Source of the DNA: Emergencia sp. 1XD21-10
GTDB lineage: Bacteria; Bacillota; Clostridia; Peptostreptococcales; Anaerovoracaceae
Assembly: GCF_009936045.1 (NCBI RefSeq)
Contig: NZ_QWEQ01000007.1
Span: 62,001-126,000 of the forward strand
DNA: 64,000 bases
Direction of reading: 5' to 3'
Positions 17,259 to 25,208 of the stretch are shown here, in pieces. The notes under the pieces are model-generated. The model had not been told where the DNA came from. It saw only the letters and a list, made by a program, of their open reading frames with translations, and ran no database searches. Numbering within the stretch: position 1 is the first letter of the stretch; each line of letters begins with the position of its first letter. A program made the position numbers and the translations under genes.

Positions 17259-18065
17259 TTAGATGATGTGCTTACCCTTCAGCTGGATCAGCAGGTTCTT
17301 TGCCTGTTCGTTTTCGGAATCTCCGTTAACGATCTGGCCAGGAGCCTTCGGAGCCGGTGTGAAGGATCTGAATACGTTAGTAGGGGAAGCTTCCAGACCA
17401 ACTTTAGTCAGGTCAACTTCGATGTCCTTTGCATTCCAAACTTTGATATCTTTCTCTGCGAAGATACCAGCCATGTTCATGTATCTTGGCTCGTTCAGTT
17501 CTTTAATCGCTGTCAGCATGCAAGGAGTCTTAATGCCGATCAGTTCATAACCATCTTCCATCTGTCTCTTTACTGTGATGTCTTTCATGTTGTCAGCGAT
17601 TTCAAATTCTTCAACATATGTAACCTGCGGCAGGTCTAATTTTTCGGCAATCTGAGGACCTACCTGTGCGGTATCTCCGTCGATAGCCTGACGACCAGCA
17701 AAAATCAGGTCAGCAGGACCGTTTTCTTTTTCCCATTTTTTGATTGCAGCTTCCAGCGTGTTGGAAGTAGCCCATGTATCGGAACCGCCAACTGCTCTGT
17801 CGGAAACCAGAATACCTTCGTCAGCACCTTTTGCAATACATTCAAACAGAAGGTCAGAAGCCTGAGGAGGTCCCATGGATACTACGGTGATTGTTACATC
17901 GTCATATTTATCCTTAATCTTTAATGCTTCTTCTAAAGCGTTAGCATCGTCGTGGTTTAAGATGCTTGGAACGCCGTCTCTGATAAGAGTACCAGTTTTA
18001 GGGTTAATTTTGATAACATTAGTATCTGGTACCTGCTTTGCGCATACGATAATCTTAAATGCCAT
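17259..18065 (-). CDS. etfB: Electron transfer flavoprotein beta subunit
   Basis: 268 aa. The start (MAFKIIVCAKQVPDTNVIKI) and the family signature V-x-R-Q-M-E-D-G-Y-E are typical, as are FAGRQAIDGDTAQVGPQIAE and the KIKDKYDDVTITVVSMGP strand-helix. Bifurcating EtfB proteins bind a second FAD in place of AMP; the GRQAIDGDTAQV loop is compatible with this but does not prove it. The middle gene of acd-etfB-etfA, it sits 20 bases after acd. Confidence 0.93.
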   Translation of the reverse strand: MAFKIIVCAKQVPDTNVIKINPKTGTLIRDGVPSILNHDDANALEEALKIKDKYDDVTITVVSMGPPQASDLLFECIAKGADEGILVSDRAVGGSDTWATSNTLEAAIKKWEKENGPADLIFAGRQAIDGDTAQVGPQIAEKLDLPQVTYVEEFEIADNMKDITVKRQMEDGYELIGIKTPCMLTAIKELNEPRYMNMAGIFAEKDIKVWNAKDIEVDLTKVGLEASPTNVFRSFTPAPKAPGQIVNGDSENEQAKNLLIQLKGKHII

Positions 18066-18085
18066 TTCTATTTCCTCCTACTATC

Positions 18086-19228
18086 TTATTTCTTGAAAGT
18101 GTTCGCAGCGATTACCATTCTCTGAACTTCAGAAGTTCCTTCGTAGATTTCAGTAATCTTCGCGTCTCTCATCATTCTTTCTACCGGATAATCCTTGGTG
18201 TATCCGTATCCGCCGTGGTACTGTACACACTTAGTAGTTACTTCCATGGCAGTTTCAGCAGCGAACAACTTAGCCATTGCAGCAGCTTCTCCGTATGCCA
18301 TGTGCTTATCCTTCATGTCAGCAGCTCTGTAGATTAACAGTCTTGCAGCTTCAATCTTAGTCTTCAAATCAGCCATAGCAAACTGCAGTGCCTGCATCTG
18401 AGACAGCTTCTTGCCGAACTGCTTTCTTGCGTTCATGTATTCAACTGTAACGTCGAATGCGCCCTGTGCGATACCCAGAGCCTGGGAAGCGATACCGATA
18501 CGACCGCCGTCCAGTGTGGACATTGCAACTTTGAATCCTTCGCCAACCTGACCCAGCAGTCTGTCTTCAGGAATTACGCAGTTCTGGAAAATAAGTTCAG
18601 TAGTGGAAGATGCGCAGATACCCATCTTGTCTTCAGTCTTACCGATGGAGAAACCTTCGTCGCCTTTTTCAACGATGAATGCAGAAATACCGTGGTTTCC
18701 TTTTTTCTTGTCGGTCATAGCCATTACAACGAAAACGTCAGCATATCCACCATTGGTGATGAATACTTTCGCACCGTTTAAAATCCATTTACCATCAACC
18801 AGTTCAGCTCTAGTCTGCTGTCCGGATGCGTCTGTACCTGCGTTAGGTTCTGTCAGACCGAAAGCGCCTAACTTCTTGCCGGATAACAGGTCTGGCAGGT
18901 ATTTTCTCTTCTGGTCTTCGTTACCCCAGTTAAAAATCGGCCAGCAGCACAGAGAAGTATGTGCAGAACAGATAACGCCTGTGGATGCACAAACTCTGGA
19001 TAATTCTTCTACAGTGATTGCATAGGAGATGTGATCTCCGCCTGCTCCACCGTACTCAGTTGGGAATGGAACGCCCAGCATGCCGTACTTTGCCATTTTT
19101 TCTACAGTTTCCACTGGGAATCTGTGTTCCTGGTCAATTTCTGCAGCTAATGGTTCAACTTCGTTAGTGGCGAATTCTCTTACCATTTTTCTTACGAATT
19201 CTTGTTCCTTCGTTAGTTGAAAGTTCAT
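18086..19228 (-). CDS. Acyl-CoA dehydrogenase (butyryl-CoA dehydrogenase type)
   Basis: 380 aa, the usual size. It shows the flavin/substrate loop FGLTEPNAGTDASGQQT, the FITNGGYADVFVV strand, and the C-terminal QYHGGYGYTKDYPVERMMRD. The catalytic Glu is expected in ITEIYEGTSEVQRMVIA. It oxidises or reduces short-chain acyl-CoA with electrons moving through the downstream EtfBA. The absence of crt, hbd and thl beside it means the physiological substrate (crotonyl-CoA or an amino-acid-derived enoyl-CoA) is open. A Rex-like operator lies 80-100 bases upstream. Confidence 0.93.
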   Translation of the reverse strand: MNFQLTKEQEFVRKMVREFATNEVEPLAAEIDQEHRFPVETVEKMAKYGMLGVPFPTEYGGAGGDHISYAITVEELSRVCASTGVICSAHTSLCCWPIFNWGNEDQKRKYLPDLLSGKKLGAFGLTEPNAGTDASGQQTRAELVDGKWILNGAKVFITNGGYADVFVVMAMTDKKKGNHGISAFIVEKGDEGFSIGKTEDKMGICASSTTELIFQNCVIPEDRLLGQVGEGFKVAMSTLDGGRIGIASQALGIAQGAFDVTVEYMNARKQFGKKLSQMQALQFAMADLKTKIEAARLLIYRAADMKDKHMAYGEAAAMAKLFAAETAMEVTTKCVQYHGGYGYTKDYPVERMMRDAKITEIYEGTSEVQRMVIAANTFKK

Positions 19229-19309
19229 GTAAATGCCTCCTTAAATTATAATAACGGTCCTTCCCTTTCGGAAGGAGTATTTAACCGTATCAGACTATGC
19301 TGTTTTTGT

Positions 19310-19327
19310 TTGTTATAAAAATAACAG
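19310..19327 (-). promoter_or_regulatory. Candidate Rex operator of the acd-etfBA operon
   Basis: TTGTTA-TAAAAA-TAACAG matches the Rex consensus arms (TTGTTA, six bases, TAACAA) at 11 of 12 positions. It is nested in a longer inverted repeat TATGCTGTT ... AACAGCATA (19296-19331). Rex senses NADH/NAD+ and represses butyryl-CoA and electron-transfer operons in Clostridia. No rex gene is in this window. Confidence 0.55.
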
Positions 19328-19409
19328 CATACATATATAGTAAACCACTTTTCAGCGATTTTTGCAAGCGTTTTTCGCATTTATTGCGACAAATTGTCGA
19401 AAGAAAAAG

Positions 19410-19429
19410 GTGAGTTATTTTCGACTCAC
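19410..19429 (-). terminator. Terminator of the spoIIA operon
   Basis: On the minus strand the stem GTGAGT ... ACTCAC is followed by C and a T-rich run (plus-strand 19401-19408). It lies 10 bases past the sigF stop. Confidence 0.65.
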
Positions 19430-19439
19430 TTGCAAATTT

Positions 19440-20174
19440 TTACTCTGCCATTTTTTGTCTTATCTCTGTCAGGGCTCTCTTTTCAATTCTTGAAACCTGC
19501 ACCTGTGAAATCCCCATAATTCTTGCAATTTCCTGCTGCGTCATATCCTTATAATACCGCAGTACGAGCACCTGTCGTTCACGCATGGGCAGATGTTCGA
19601 TTTCTTTCTTAATCATAATGCTATCCAAGTTGTTTTCCGGCGAACTCTGTCTGTAATATGTGTTATATTCTTCCTCTACCGGCTGACTGTCAAGGCTGAC
19701 CACATTAGAAAGTGCTGTTGCAGCCTCCATAACTTCTAAGACCCGTTCTGTGGAAACCCCCATAAATTCAGCAATCTGGCTCAGTTTCGGCTGTTTTCCG
19801 TCTTTACCACAAAGAGTTTCCTGTGCTTTTTTTAGCGCATAGATTTCCGACTTCAAGCTCCGACTTGCCTTAATTCTCCCATTGTCCCGAAAAAAACGTT
19901 TCAATTCCCCCATGATGATTGGAACAGCGTAGGTAGAAAACATCACGTTAAACTCCGGCTGAAATTTATTGACTGCCTTTAAAAGCCCAATATACCCGAT
20001 TTGAATCAGATCCTCTGCTTCGTACTCAGAGGTCGTAAACTTCAGCGCCATCTTTTTTACAAGCCCTGTATTTTGCTCGCACAGCAAACTCAAAGCTTCT
20101 TCGTCACCATTCTGCGCTTTTTTAATCAGTTCATATGTATCGGCTTTTGGAATCGGCACGTATTTATATGCCAT
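19440..20174 (-). CDS. sigF: RNA polymerase sporulation sigma factor SigF
   Basis: 244 aa. The first forespore sigma factor. Region 2 reads LVKKMALKFTTSEYEAEDLI, then QIGYIGLLKAVNKFQPEF and FSTYAVPIIMGELKRFFRD. Region 4 ends with REQVLVLRYYKD-type residues and QQEIARIMGISQVQVSRIEK. It overlaps spoIIAB by 11 bases, so the three genes spoIIAA-spoIIAB-sigF are translationally coupled. SpoIIAB holds SigF inactive until SpoIIAA is dephosphorylated in the forespore. The gene order is the standard one. Confidence 0.96.
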   Translation of the reverse strand: MAYKYVPIPKADTYELIKKAQNGDEEALSLLCEQNTGLVKKMALKFTTSEYEAEDLIQIGYIGLLKAVNKFQPEFNVMFSTYAVPIIMGELKRFFRDNGRIKASRSLKSEIYALKKAQETLCGKDGKQPKLSQIAEFMGVSTERVLEVMEAATALSNVVSLDSQPVEEEYNTYYRQSSPENNLDSIMIKKEIEHLPMRERQVLVLRYYKDMTQQEIARIMGISQVQVSRIEKRALTEIRQKMAE

Positions 20175-20604
20175 GGTAAACGTCCAGATACTTAATCAAA
20201 GTCACCGCTGTTCCCTTGCCCGGCTCTGACTCTACAAAAACTTTGTCCGTAAAACTTTCCATCACGGTAAAGCCCATACCACTCATTTCCTTTTCTTCCT
20301 CTGTAGAAAACATCGGTTCCATAGCTTTTTTTACATCGGGTATTCCTTTACCAAAATCAGCAATTTTAATAAAAATTTTATCTCGGTCGATAGTCTTAAA
20401 TTCCATGACAATCTTTCCCTCGCCCTTTCGCTGATATCCGTGAATCACTGCATTGCTTACGGCTTCAGATACTGCAGTTTTAATCTCTGTCAGCTCTTCT
20501 ACGGTAGGATCAAGCTGCGCCGCATAGGAAGCTGCAATCGCTCTGGCAAAACCCTGATTTTGCGGCATTGCCTCAAACTCTATCGTTACAAAATTACTCT
20601 CCAT
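20164..20604 (-). CDS. spoIIAB: Anti-sigma F factor and SpoIIAA kinase
   Basis: 146 aa GHKL-family kinase. The N-box EAVSNAVIHGY, the G1 box IADFGKGIPD, and the G2 region MSGMGFTVMESFTD with GKGTAVTLIK are all intact. It binds SigF and phosphorylates SpoIIAA on serine. It overlaps spoIIAA by 11 bases upstream and sigF by 11 bases downstream. Confidence 0.95.
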   Translation of the reverse strand: MESNFVTIEFEAMPQNQGFARAIAASYAAQLDPTVEELTEIKTAVSEAVSNAVIHGYQRKGEGKIVMEFKTIDRDKIFIKIADFGKGIPDVKKAMEPMFSTEEEKEMSGMGFTVMESFTDKVFVESEPGKGTAVTLIKYLDVYHGI

Positions 20605-20923
20605 CTTCTTCCTCCTCTTCCTTATATTCCATCAATGTAAAAATTCCCGACATGTCGAGAATTTGCTTTACCAGCTTGTTTGCACTGCGAATGGTTACAG
20701 TCCCTCCATTTTTTTTCAGTTTTTTATATCGCCCCAGCACCACGCCGATTCCGGAACTGTCCATAAAAGTTACACCTTTAAAGTCAAAAACCAGATGCTT
20801 TACTTCGTACAGTTCCAGCTCTTTATCTATATCTTCTCTAATTTTATCACAGACATGGTGGTCAATTTCTCCGCAAAGTTCTGCCACCAGCATACTGTCT
20901 TTTAAATGAAACATTGTATCCAT
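20594..20923 (-). CDS. spoIIAA: Anti-sigma F factor antagonist
   Basis: 109 aa STAS-domain protein. FKGVTFMDSSGIGVVLGRYK contains the serine phosphorylated by SpoIIAB (second Ser of DSSG). Unphosphorylated SpoIIAA displaces SigF from SpoIIAB. The C-terminal Glu-rich tail (EEEEEDGE) is longer than in many relatives. First gene of the spoIIA operon; the ATG is preceded by GAAAGGGGG. Confidence 0.95.
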   Translation of the reverse strand: MDTMFHLKDSMLVAELCGEIDHHVCDKIREDIDKELELYEVKHLVFDFKGVTFMDSSGIGVVLGRYKKLKKNGGTVTIRSANKLVKQILDMSGIFTLMEYKEEEEEDGE

Positions 20924-20943
20924 ATAAAAACCCCCTTTCCTCT

Positions 20944-20972
20944 ATTATAATTCTGACTTAGCGTCTTGTCTT
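20944..20972 (-). promoter_or_regulatory. Promoter region of the spoIIA operon
   Basis: On the minus strand AAGACA (20967-20972) and a perfect TATAAT (20944-20949) are 17 bases apart. GAATTATAAT also overlaps a SigH-like -10 (GAATTA), as expected for spoIIA, but a good SigH -35 was not seen. Which sigma factor is used cannot be decided by eye. Confidence 0.4.
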
Positions 20973-20995
20973 TAAGAGAAAAAGGGGGAATCTTA

Positions 20996-22180
20996 CTAAT
21001 TTTGTCGAATCTGTACAACTTCGGCTGATGCCACTGCCGCATCAACCAATGCGTCTACATCCAGATGACTTTCCGATTCCAAAATACGTTCCAGTTTTGG
21101 TTTTGTTGTCGGATGCTTAGGCAGGAATACGGTACAGCAGTCTTCATATGGCTGAATGGATGTTTCAAAGGTGCCAATTTCTTCGGCTTTATCCATGATA
21201 TCAACTTTGTCCATGGCTATGAGCGGTCTCATCACTGGCATCTTCACGCAGGCATCGGTCACCACCAGCGCCTCTGCAGTCTGGCTTGCCACCTGCCCCA
21301 GATTTTCGCCAGTAATCAGCATCATGGCGCGATTCTTTTCGGCAATCTTTTCAGCAATGCGCATCATAAAGCGACGCACCAAAATAGTGGTTTCTTCTTC
21401 CGGACAGTTCTGTACAATCTGCTCCTGAATCGGTAGCAGATTAATCACATGCATTTTAAAATTTCCGCAGTAGGATGCCACAATGCGCGCCAGATCTTCT
21501 ACTTTTTCCTGGGCACGCTGGCTGGTGTACGGATAGGAATGGAAATGCACCGCCTCGATGACCATGCCTCGCTTTGCCATCATCCACGCCGCTACCGGGC
21601 TGTCAATTCCGCCGGAAAGCAGCACCATGCCTTTGCCGTTAGTGCCAAGAGGAAGCCCTCCAAAGCCAGCGATTTTCTGCTGATAAATATAAGATTTATC
21701 ATGACGTACATCAACAAAAAGATGAACGTCCGGATTGTGCACATCTACTTTTAGCACCCTGCAGCCAATCAGCACCTTTGCACCGATGATTCTGCCGATA
21801 TCCGGCGACTTGACCGGGAAATTTTTATCTGCACGTTTAGCCTCTACTTTAAAGGTCTTGACGCCTTTGGTCTCAATCAGTTCCATCATGTATTTGACAG
21901 CCTCTTCACCGATTGCATCAAGATTGCTCGGTGCCTCCACAGCCGGGCTGATAGATGCCACACCGAAAACCTTTGAAATCTGTTTGATCAGTTGTTCCTT
22001 GTCGTATTTTTTATCTGCTCTGACGAAGATTAGACCTTCATGTCGTCTCACATCTACCGCATCAAATTCCTTTAGATTTTTTCGAATCCGATCTACCAGC
22101 ATTCGCTCAAAATACGGCTTATTCATACCTTTTAAAGCCACTTCACCGCAACGGACAATAAAAATATTCTGTTCGTTCAT
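20996..22180 (-). CDS. thiI: tRNA 4-thiouridine synthase ThiI
   Basis: 394 aa. An N-terminal ferredoxin-like domain and THUMP domain (residues ~1-165) precede a PP-loop ATPase with SGGIDSPVAAWMM, FHSYPYTSQRAQEKV, ITGENLGQVASQT and the end QPYEDCCTVFLPKHP. There is no C-terminal rhodanese domain, as is normal in Firmicutes, where a cysteine desulfurase delivers the persulfide. That partner, iscS, is the next gene upstream, but array B2 (394 bases of non-coding DNA) separates them. Confidence 0.95.
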   Translation of the reverse strand: MNEQNIFIVRCGEVALKGMNKPYFERMLVDRIRKNLKEFDAVDVRRHEGLIFVRADKKYDKEQLIKQISKVFGVASISPAVEAPSNLDAIGEEAVKYMMELIETKGVKTFKVEAKRADKNFPVKSPDIGRIIGAKVLIGCRVLKVDVHNPDVHLFVDVRHDKSYIYQQKIAGFGGLPLGTNGKGMVLLSGGIDSPVAAWMMAKRGMVIEAVHFHSYPYTSQRAQEKVEDLARIVASYCGNFKMHVINLLPIQEQIVQNCPEEETTILVRRFMMRIAEKIAEKNRAMMLITGENLGQVASQTAEALVVTDACVKMPVMRPLIAMDKVDIMDKAEEIGTFETSIQPYEDCCTVFLPKHPTTKPKLERILESESHLDVDALVDAAVASAEVVQIRQN

Positions 22181-22217
22181 TTTCTTTCCCTTCTACTATC
22201 TCATAATTCATTACGCT

Positions 22218-22529
22218 GTTGTGCAGATTAATTGCTTCTCCATCGATTTGCACAACTCTGGAACCTGTTATATACGCAGGGTTGTGCAGACATCATTTGA
22301 TTACCATGTCTTGCACAACTTAGTTGTGTAGATTAGCTGCGTCCTGCTTCAGTTTGCACAACCCACCTAATTTCTGTCTTCACAAGGTTGTGCACACACA
22401 CTTCAAATTTCCTATTTTGCACAACCTTGTTGTGCAGATTGACCTATTTCGCGCTGATTTACACAGCTTTCATTCAACTGTATCCGCAAAGTTGTGCAAA
22501 TACCTTTCGAATAGTCCTTTTGGCACAAC
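22218..22529. repeat. Inverted-repeat array B2: six ~39-bp units GTTGTGCA-N23-TGCACAAC
   Basis: Units at 22218-22256, 22281-22319, 22323-22362 (40 bp), 22387-22425, 22429-22467 (right arm altered, ACACAGC) and 22491-22529. Their starts step 63, 42, 64, 42 and 62 bp, so linkers alternate 24 and 3 bp. Arms are GTTGTGCA, often continued as GATT, and TTTGCACAAC; interiors share nothing obvious. At the 3-bp linkers adjacent arms form tight palindromes such as TTGCACAAC-CTT-GTTGTGCAG. The array fills the gap between iscS and thiI, no ORF is inside, and it would be part of the operon transcript. Confidence 0.88.
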
Positions 22530-22574
22530 CTTCCATTAAAACTGCAAACTTTACTAATTCTTCGCAGCAAACTA

Positions 22575-23711
22575 TTATCTAAAACTGCCCAGTCTCCTAA
22601 AGCGGCTTACAGCGTTTTTCACTTTATCAATTACGTAGTCCATTTCTTCTATGGTGTTAAATTCATTGAAACTGAAACGAATCGCACCTTCAATTTCTTT
22701 ATCCGTAAGACCCATAGCAGAAAGCACATGACTGCGCCCTTTTTTATTGGAAGAACAGGCTGACCCTGTGGATACATAGATATCGTCCTGCTCCAGTGTG
22801 TGCAGCAAAACTTCGCCCCGGGTTCCCAGAAATGAAATGTTCAGCACGCTTACCGCGCCATCATCCGGGCTGTTAATTTTGATATCAGGCACCTGATCTA
22901 AAAGCCCTGCAAGCAGGTGTTCTCTGGCTTTTCCCATAGTTCTAACACGTTCAGCAAATGTTTTCTGAGAAATCTCCACGGCCTCGCCAAATCCCAGTAT
23001 GGCGGGCACATTTTCTGTTCCCGAACGCATATGCCTTTCCTGACCACCGCCTACAACAAAAGCCGGCACTCGAATCCCTTTCCGCACATAAAGCGCGCCA
23101 ATCCCCTTTGGGCCATGAATTTTGTGTCCGCTGACAGAAATCAAATCAGCGCCAGTATGTTCCAGAGAAATTTTCCCATAGGCCTGCACTGCGTCTGTGT
23201 GCAGCAACGCATTTTCCTTTATCTTTGCGATTTCCTCTATGGGCATAATCGTTCCTGTTTCATTGTTGACTGCCATAATCGAAATCAGAATCGTGTCCTC
23301 GTTGATGGCAGCATGCAGTTCTTCCATATTCAAACGGCACTTATCGTCCACGCCGATGTATTCCACCTGAAAGCCCTCTGCTTCAAGCGCCTTACAGCTT
23401 TCCATCACGGCAGGATGTTCCACCTTAGTTGTAATGATTTTTTTGCCTGTCCGTTTTCTTGCGCGAGCAACACCAAAAAGTGCGGTGTTATCACTTTCTG
23501 TTCCTCCCGATGTAAAAAATACTTCGTCTTCCTTTGCCCCCAGTGAATCCGCTACCGTTTTGCGGCTTTGTCGCATCTGCTTTTCTGCCGCAAGTCCCAG
23601 TTTATGCAGGGAAGACGGATTCCCATAGTTTTCTTCCATGGAAGTTTTCATCACTTCCGTCACCCGTTCATACTGACGAGTGGTCGCACTGTTATCCAAA
23701 TAAACAAACAT
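22575..23711 (-). CDS. Cysteine desulfurase (NifS/IscS family)
   Basis: 378 aa PLP enzyme that converts cysteine to alanine and carries a persulfide. YLDNSATTR starts the protein, ISVSGHKIHGPKGIGALYV holds the PLP lysine, RSGTENVPAILGFG is the substrate loop, and STGSACSSNKKGRSHV the catalytic cysteine loop. The short interval between that cysteine and the fold suggests the NifS-like group. With thiI downstream and no iscU or iscR nearby, the likely job is sulfur for tRNA 4-thiouridine. It follows the second MATE gene by 17 bases. Confidence 0.94.
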   Translation of the reverse strand: MFVYLDNSATTRQYERVTEVMKTSMEENYGNPSSLHKLGLAAEKQMRQSRKTVADSLGAKEDEVFFTSGGTESDNTALFGVARARKRTGKKIITTKVEHPAVMESCKALEAEGFQVEYIGVDDKCRLNMEELHAAINEDTILISIMAVNNETGTIMPIEEIAKIKENALLHTDAVQAYGKISLEHTGADLISVSGHKIHGPKGIGALYVRKGIRVPAFVVGGGQERHMRSGTENVPAILGFGEAVEISQKTFAERVRTMGKAREHLLAGLLDQVPDIKINSPDDGAVSVLNISFLGTRGEVLLHTLEQDDIYVSTGSACSSNKKGRSHVLSAMGLTDKEIEGAIRFSFNEFNTIEEMDYVIDKVKNAVSRFRRLGSFR

Positions 23712-23728
23712 TCTTTTCTCCTATATGC

Positions 23729-25078
23729 TCAAATGATTGTATTAATCCATTTTTTTCCAAGATATCGCTTGTATTCGACAATTGCCTTTACCAGATTTCC
23801 GCCGGATGCTACCAGAATGCAGAGATGCAGCGGCAGTTTAAATACCAGTACGCTGATATACGCCAACGCCACCTCAATGCCTAAATTGCAGACAAGCTCT
23901 ACCACCATACAGAAAAAGGTATCTCCTCCGGCGCGCAAAATACCGGACTGTACCGCATAGGACGCCATTCTTGGTATCAAAGTAAATGCAAAGACTCCCA
24001 AAGAAAGCATTAACATCTGTGTTGTCTCTGCGTCAAAATCGTAAATTACAGCAATCGGTCTTCGCAGCAGCAAAATCAGCACGCACATGATTGCGTTAAG
24101 TCCCCACTGGATTACCATATATTTCTTAGAATTTTCATAGGCTTCTTCCCCTTTCCCTTGCCCAAGCGTTGCACCTATCAGCGCTGCATTTGCATTACCC
24201 ACACCAAAAGATGCACACTGACAAAGATTGCAGAGAACCTGACTGACCTGAATGACCGCCAACGCCTGCGCACTAATTTTGCCGTATGCCGCAAAGGTCA
24301 AGCTGACCCCAAGAGACCAGCCTCCTTCACTGATGACTACTGGCAGTGCCGTCTTCATCACCGACTTTACAAAATCCATGGTAAAGCTGGTAAAGTCCTT
24401 AATTCGCCCATGAAACGGGTGATTCTTATCCACACACAGATATGTAATTAACGCAGTCAGCTCAAAAACTCTCGCAATCAGTGTAGCAAGAGCTGCCCCC
24501 TTTACTCCCATGGCACTAAAACCACCATGACCGTAAATCATCAGATAGTTGAGCACAGTATTGGTCAAAATACTGCACACATTAATGATAGTCGGAACCT
24601 TTAGTGACTGAACCGATCTGGAGTTAAACGCAATAGCATAGCTGACGCCTACCGTCAAATAGGTCAATGCCGTAATTCTGATGTACTGGGTGCCAAGAGC
24701 AATTACCTGCGGATCATCTGCGAAAAAAGAGATAACCTCAGGTGCTGCGACAACCACTGCAATCACCGTAGGAATACCCATTACCAAACAAAGAATTACA
24801 TCCATGCCGACAATCCCTCGAATACTCTTAAAGTCCCTAACGCCGAAATACTGCGCCAGTGGCACTGCCGCCCCGCTAAACAGCCCAAATAGAATCATAG
24901 AATAAATTCCAAAGACCTGATTCGCAGAACCTACCGCCGCAAGCGGTAACGGCCCCAGTTTTCCAATCATAATATTGTCCACTAAATTCAAGCTTACGGA
25001 AATAATTTGCTGCAGCACAATTGGCATTGCCAGCAGCAAAAGTCGTTTATAGTAATTGGGTTCCGTTTGTTTTATCAT
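23729..25078 (-). CDS. MATE family efflux transporter (second copy)
   Basis: 449 aa, twelve hydrophobic segments, with the MatE motifs IVLQQIISVSLNLVDNIMIG and KLGPLPLAAVGSANQVFGIY. It shares long stretches of pattern with the MATE protein at 13827-15209 (SAISYNSRAIQDLKVPTIIN there, SYAIAFNSRSVQSLKVPTII here; VKGAALATLIARVFELTALI), so the two are paralogues. The substrate is unknown. It is the first gene of a likely MATE-iscS-thiI transcription unit. Confidence 0.9.
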   Translation of the reverse strand: MIKQTEPNYYKRLLLLAMPIVLQQIISVSLNLVDNIMIGKLGPLPLAAVGSANQVFGIYSMILFGLFSGAAVPLAQYFGVRDFKSIRGIVGMDVILCLVMGIPTVIAVVVAAPEVISFFADDPQVIALGTQYIRITALTYLTVGVSYAIAFNSRSVQSLKVPTIINVCSILTNTVLNYLMIYGHGGFSAMGVKGAALATLIARVFELTALITYLCVDKNHPFHGRIKDFTSFTMDFVKSVMKTALPVVISEGGWSLGVSLTFAAYGKISAQALAVIQVSQVLCNLCQCASFGVGNANAALIGATLGQGKGEEAYENSKKYMVIQWGLNAIMCVLILLLRRPIAVIYDFDAETTQMLMLSLGVFAFTLIPRMASYAVQSGILRAGGDTFFCMVVELVCNLGIEVALAYISVLVFKLPLHLCILVASGGNLVKAIVEYKRYLGKKWINTII

Positions 25079-25171
25079 TTATTTTTTGTCCTTCTTTCCT
25101 CGCAAAAGTATAACTATGCATGCCATCCTATGAGAAAATTATCACCTATGCATAAAACCTTCTCATGAAAG

Positions 25172-25196
25172 AACTCCCCATCGGAAATGGGGAGTT
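25172..25196 (-). terminator. Stem-loop after rny
   Basis: AACTCCCCAT, five bases, ATGGGGAGTT lies just past the RNase Y stop. The stem is strong, but the following minus-strand sequence (CTTTCATGAG) has only a short T-run. Confidence 0.6.
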
Positions 25197-25208
25197 ATAC
25201 TTGCGATA

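Noticed and set aside
22218-22529. CRISPR array
   Set aside because: Arms are only 8-10 bp, alternate in orientation and have uneven linkers; no leader or Cas gene is near.
22218-22529. Integron attC sites (arms begin GTT and end AAC)
   Set aside because: Arm sequence fits the 7-base core only loosely, units are 39 bp rather than at least ~57 bp, and there are no cassettes or integrase.
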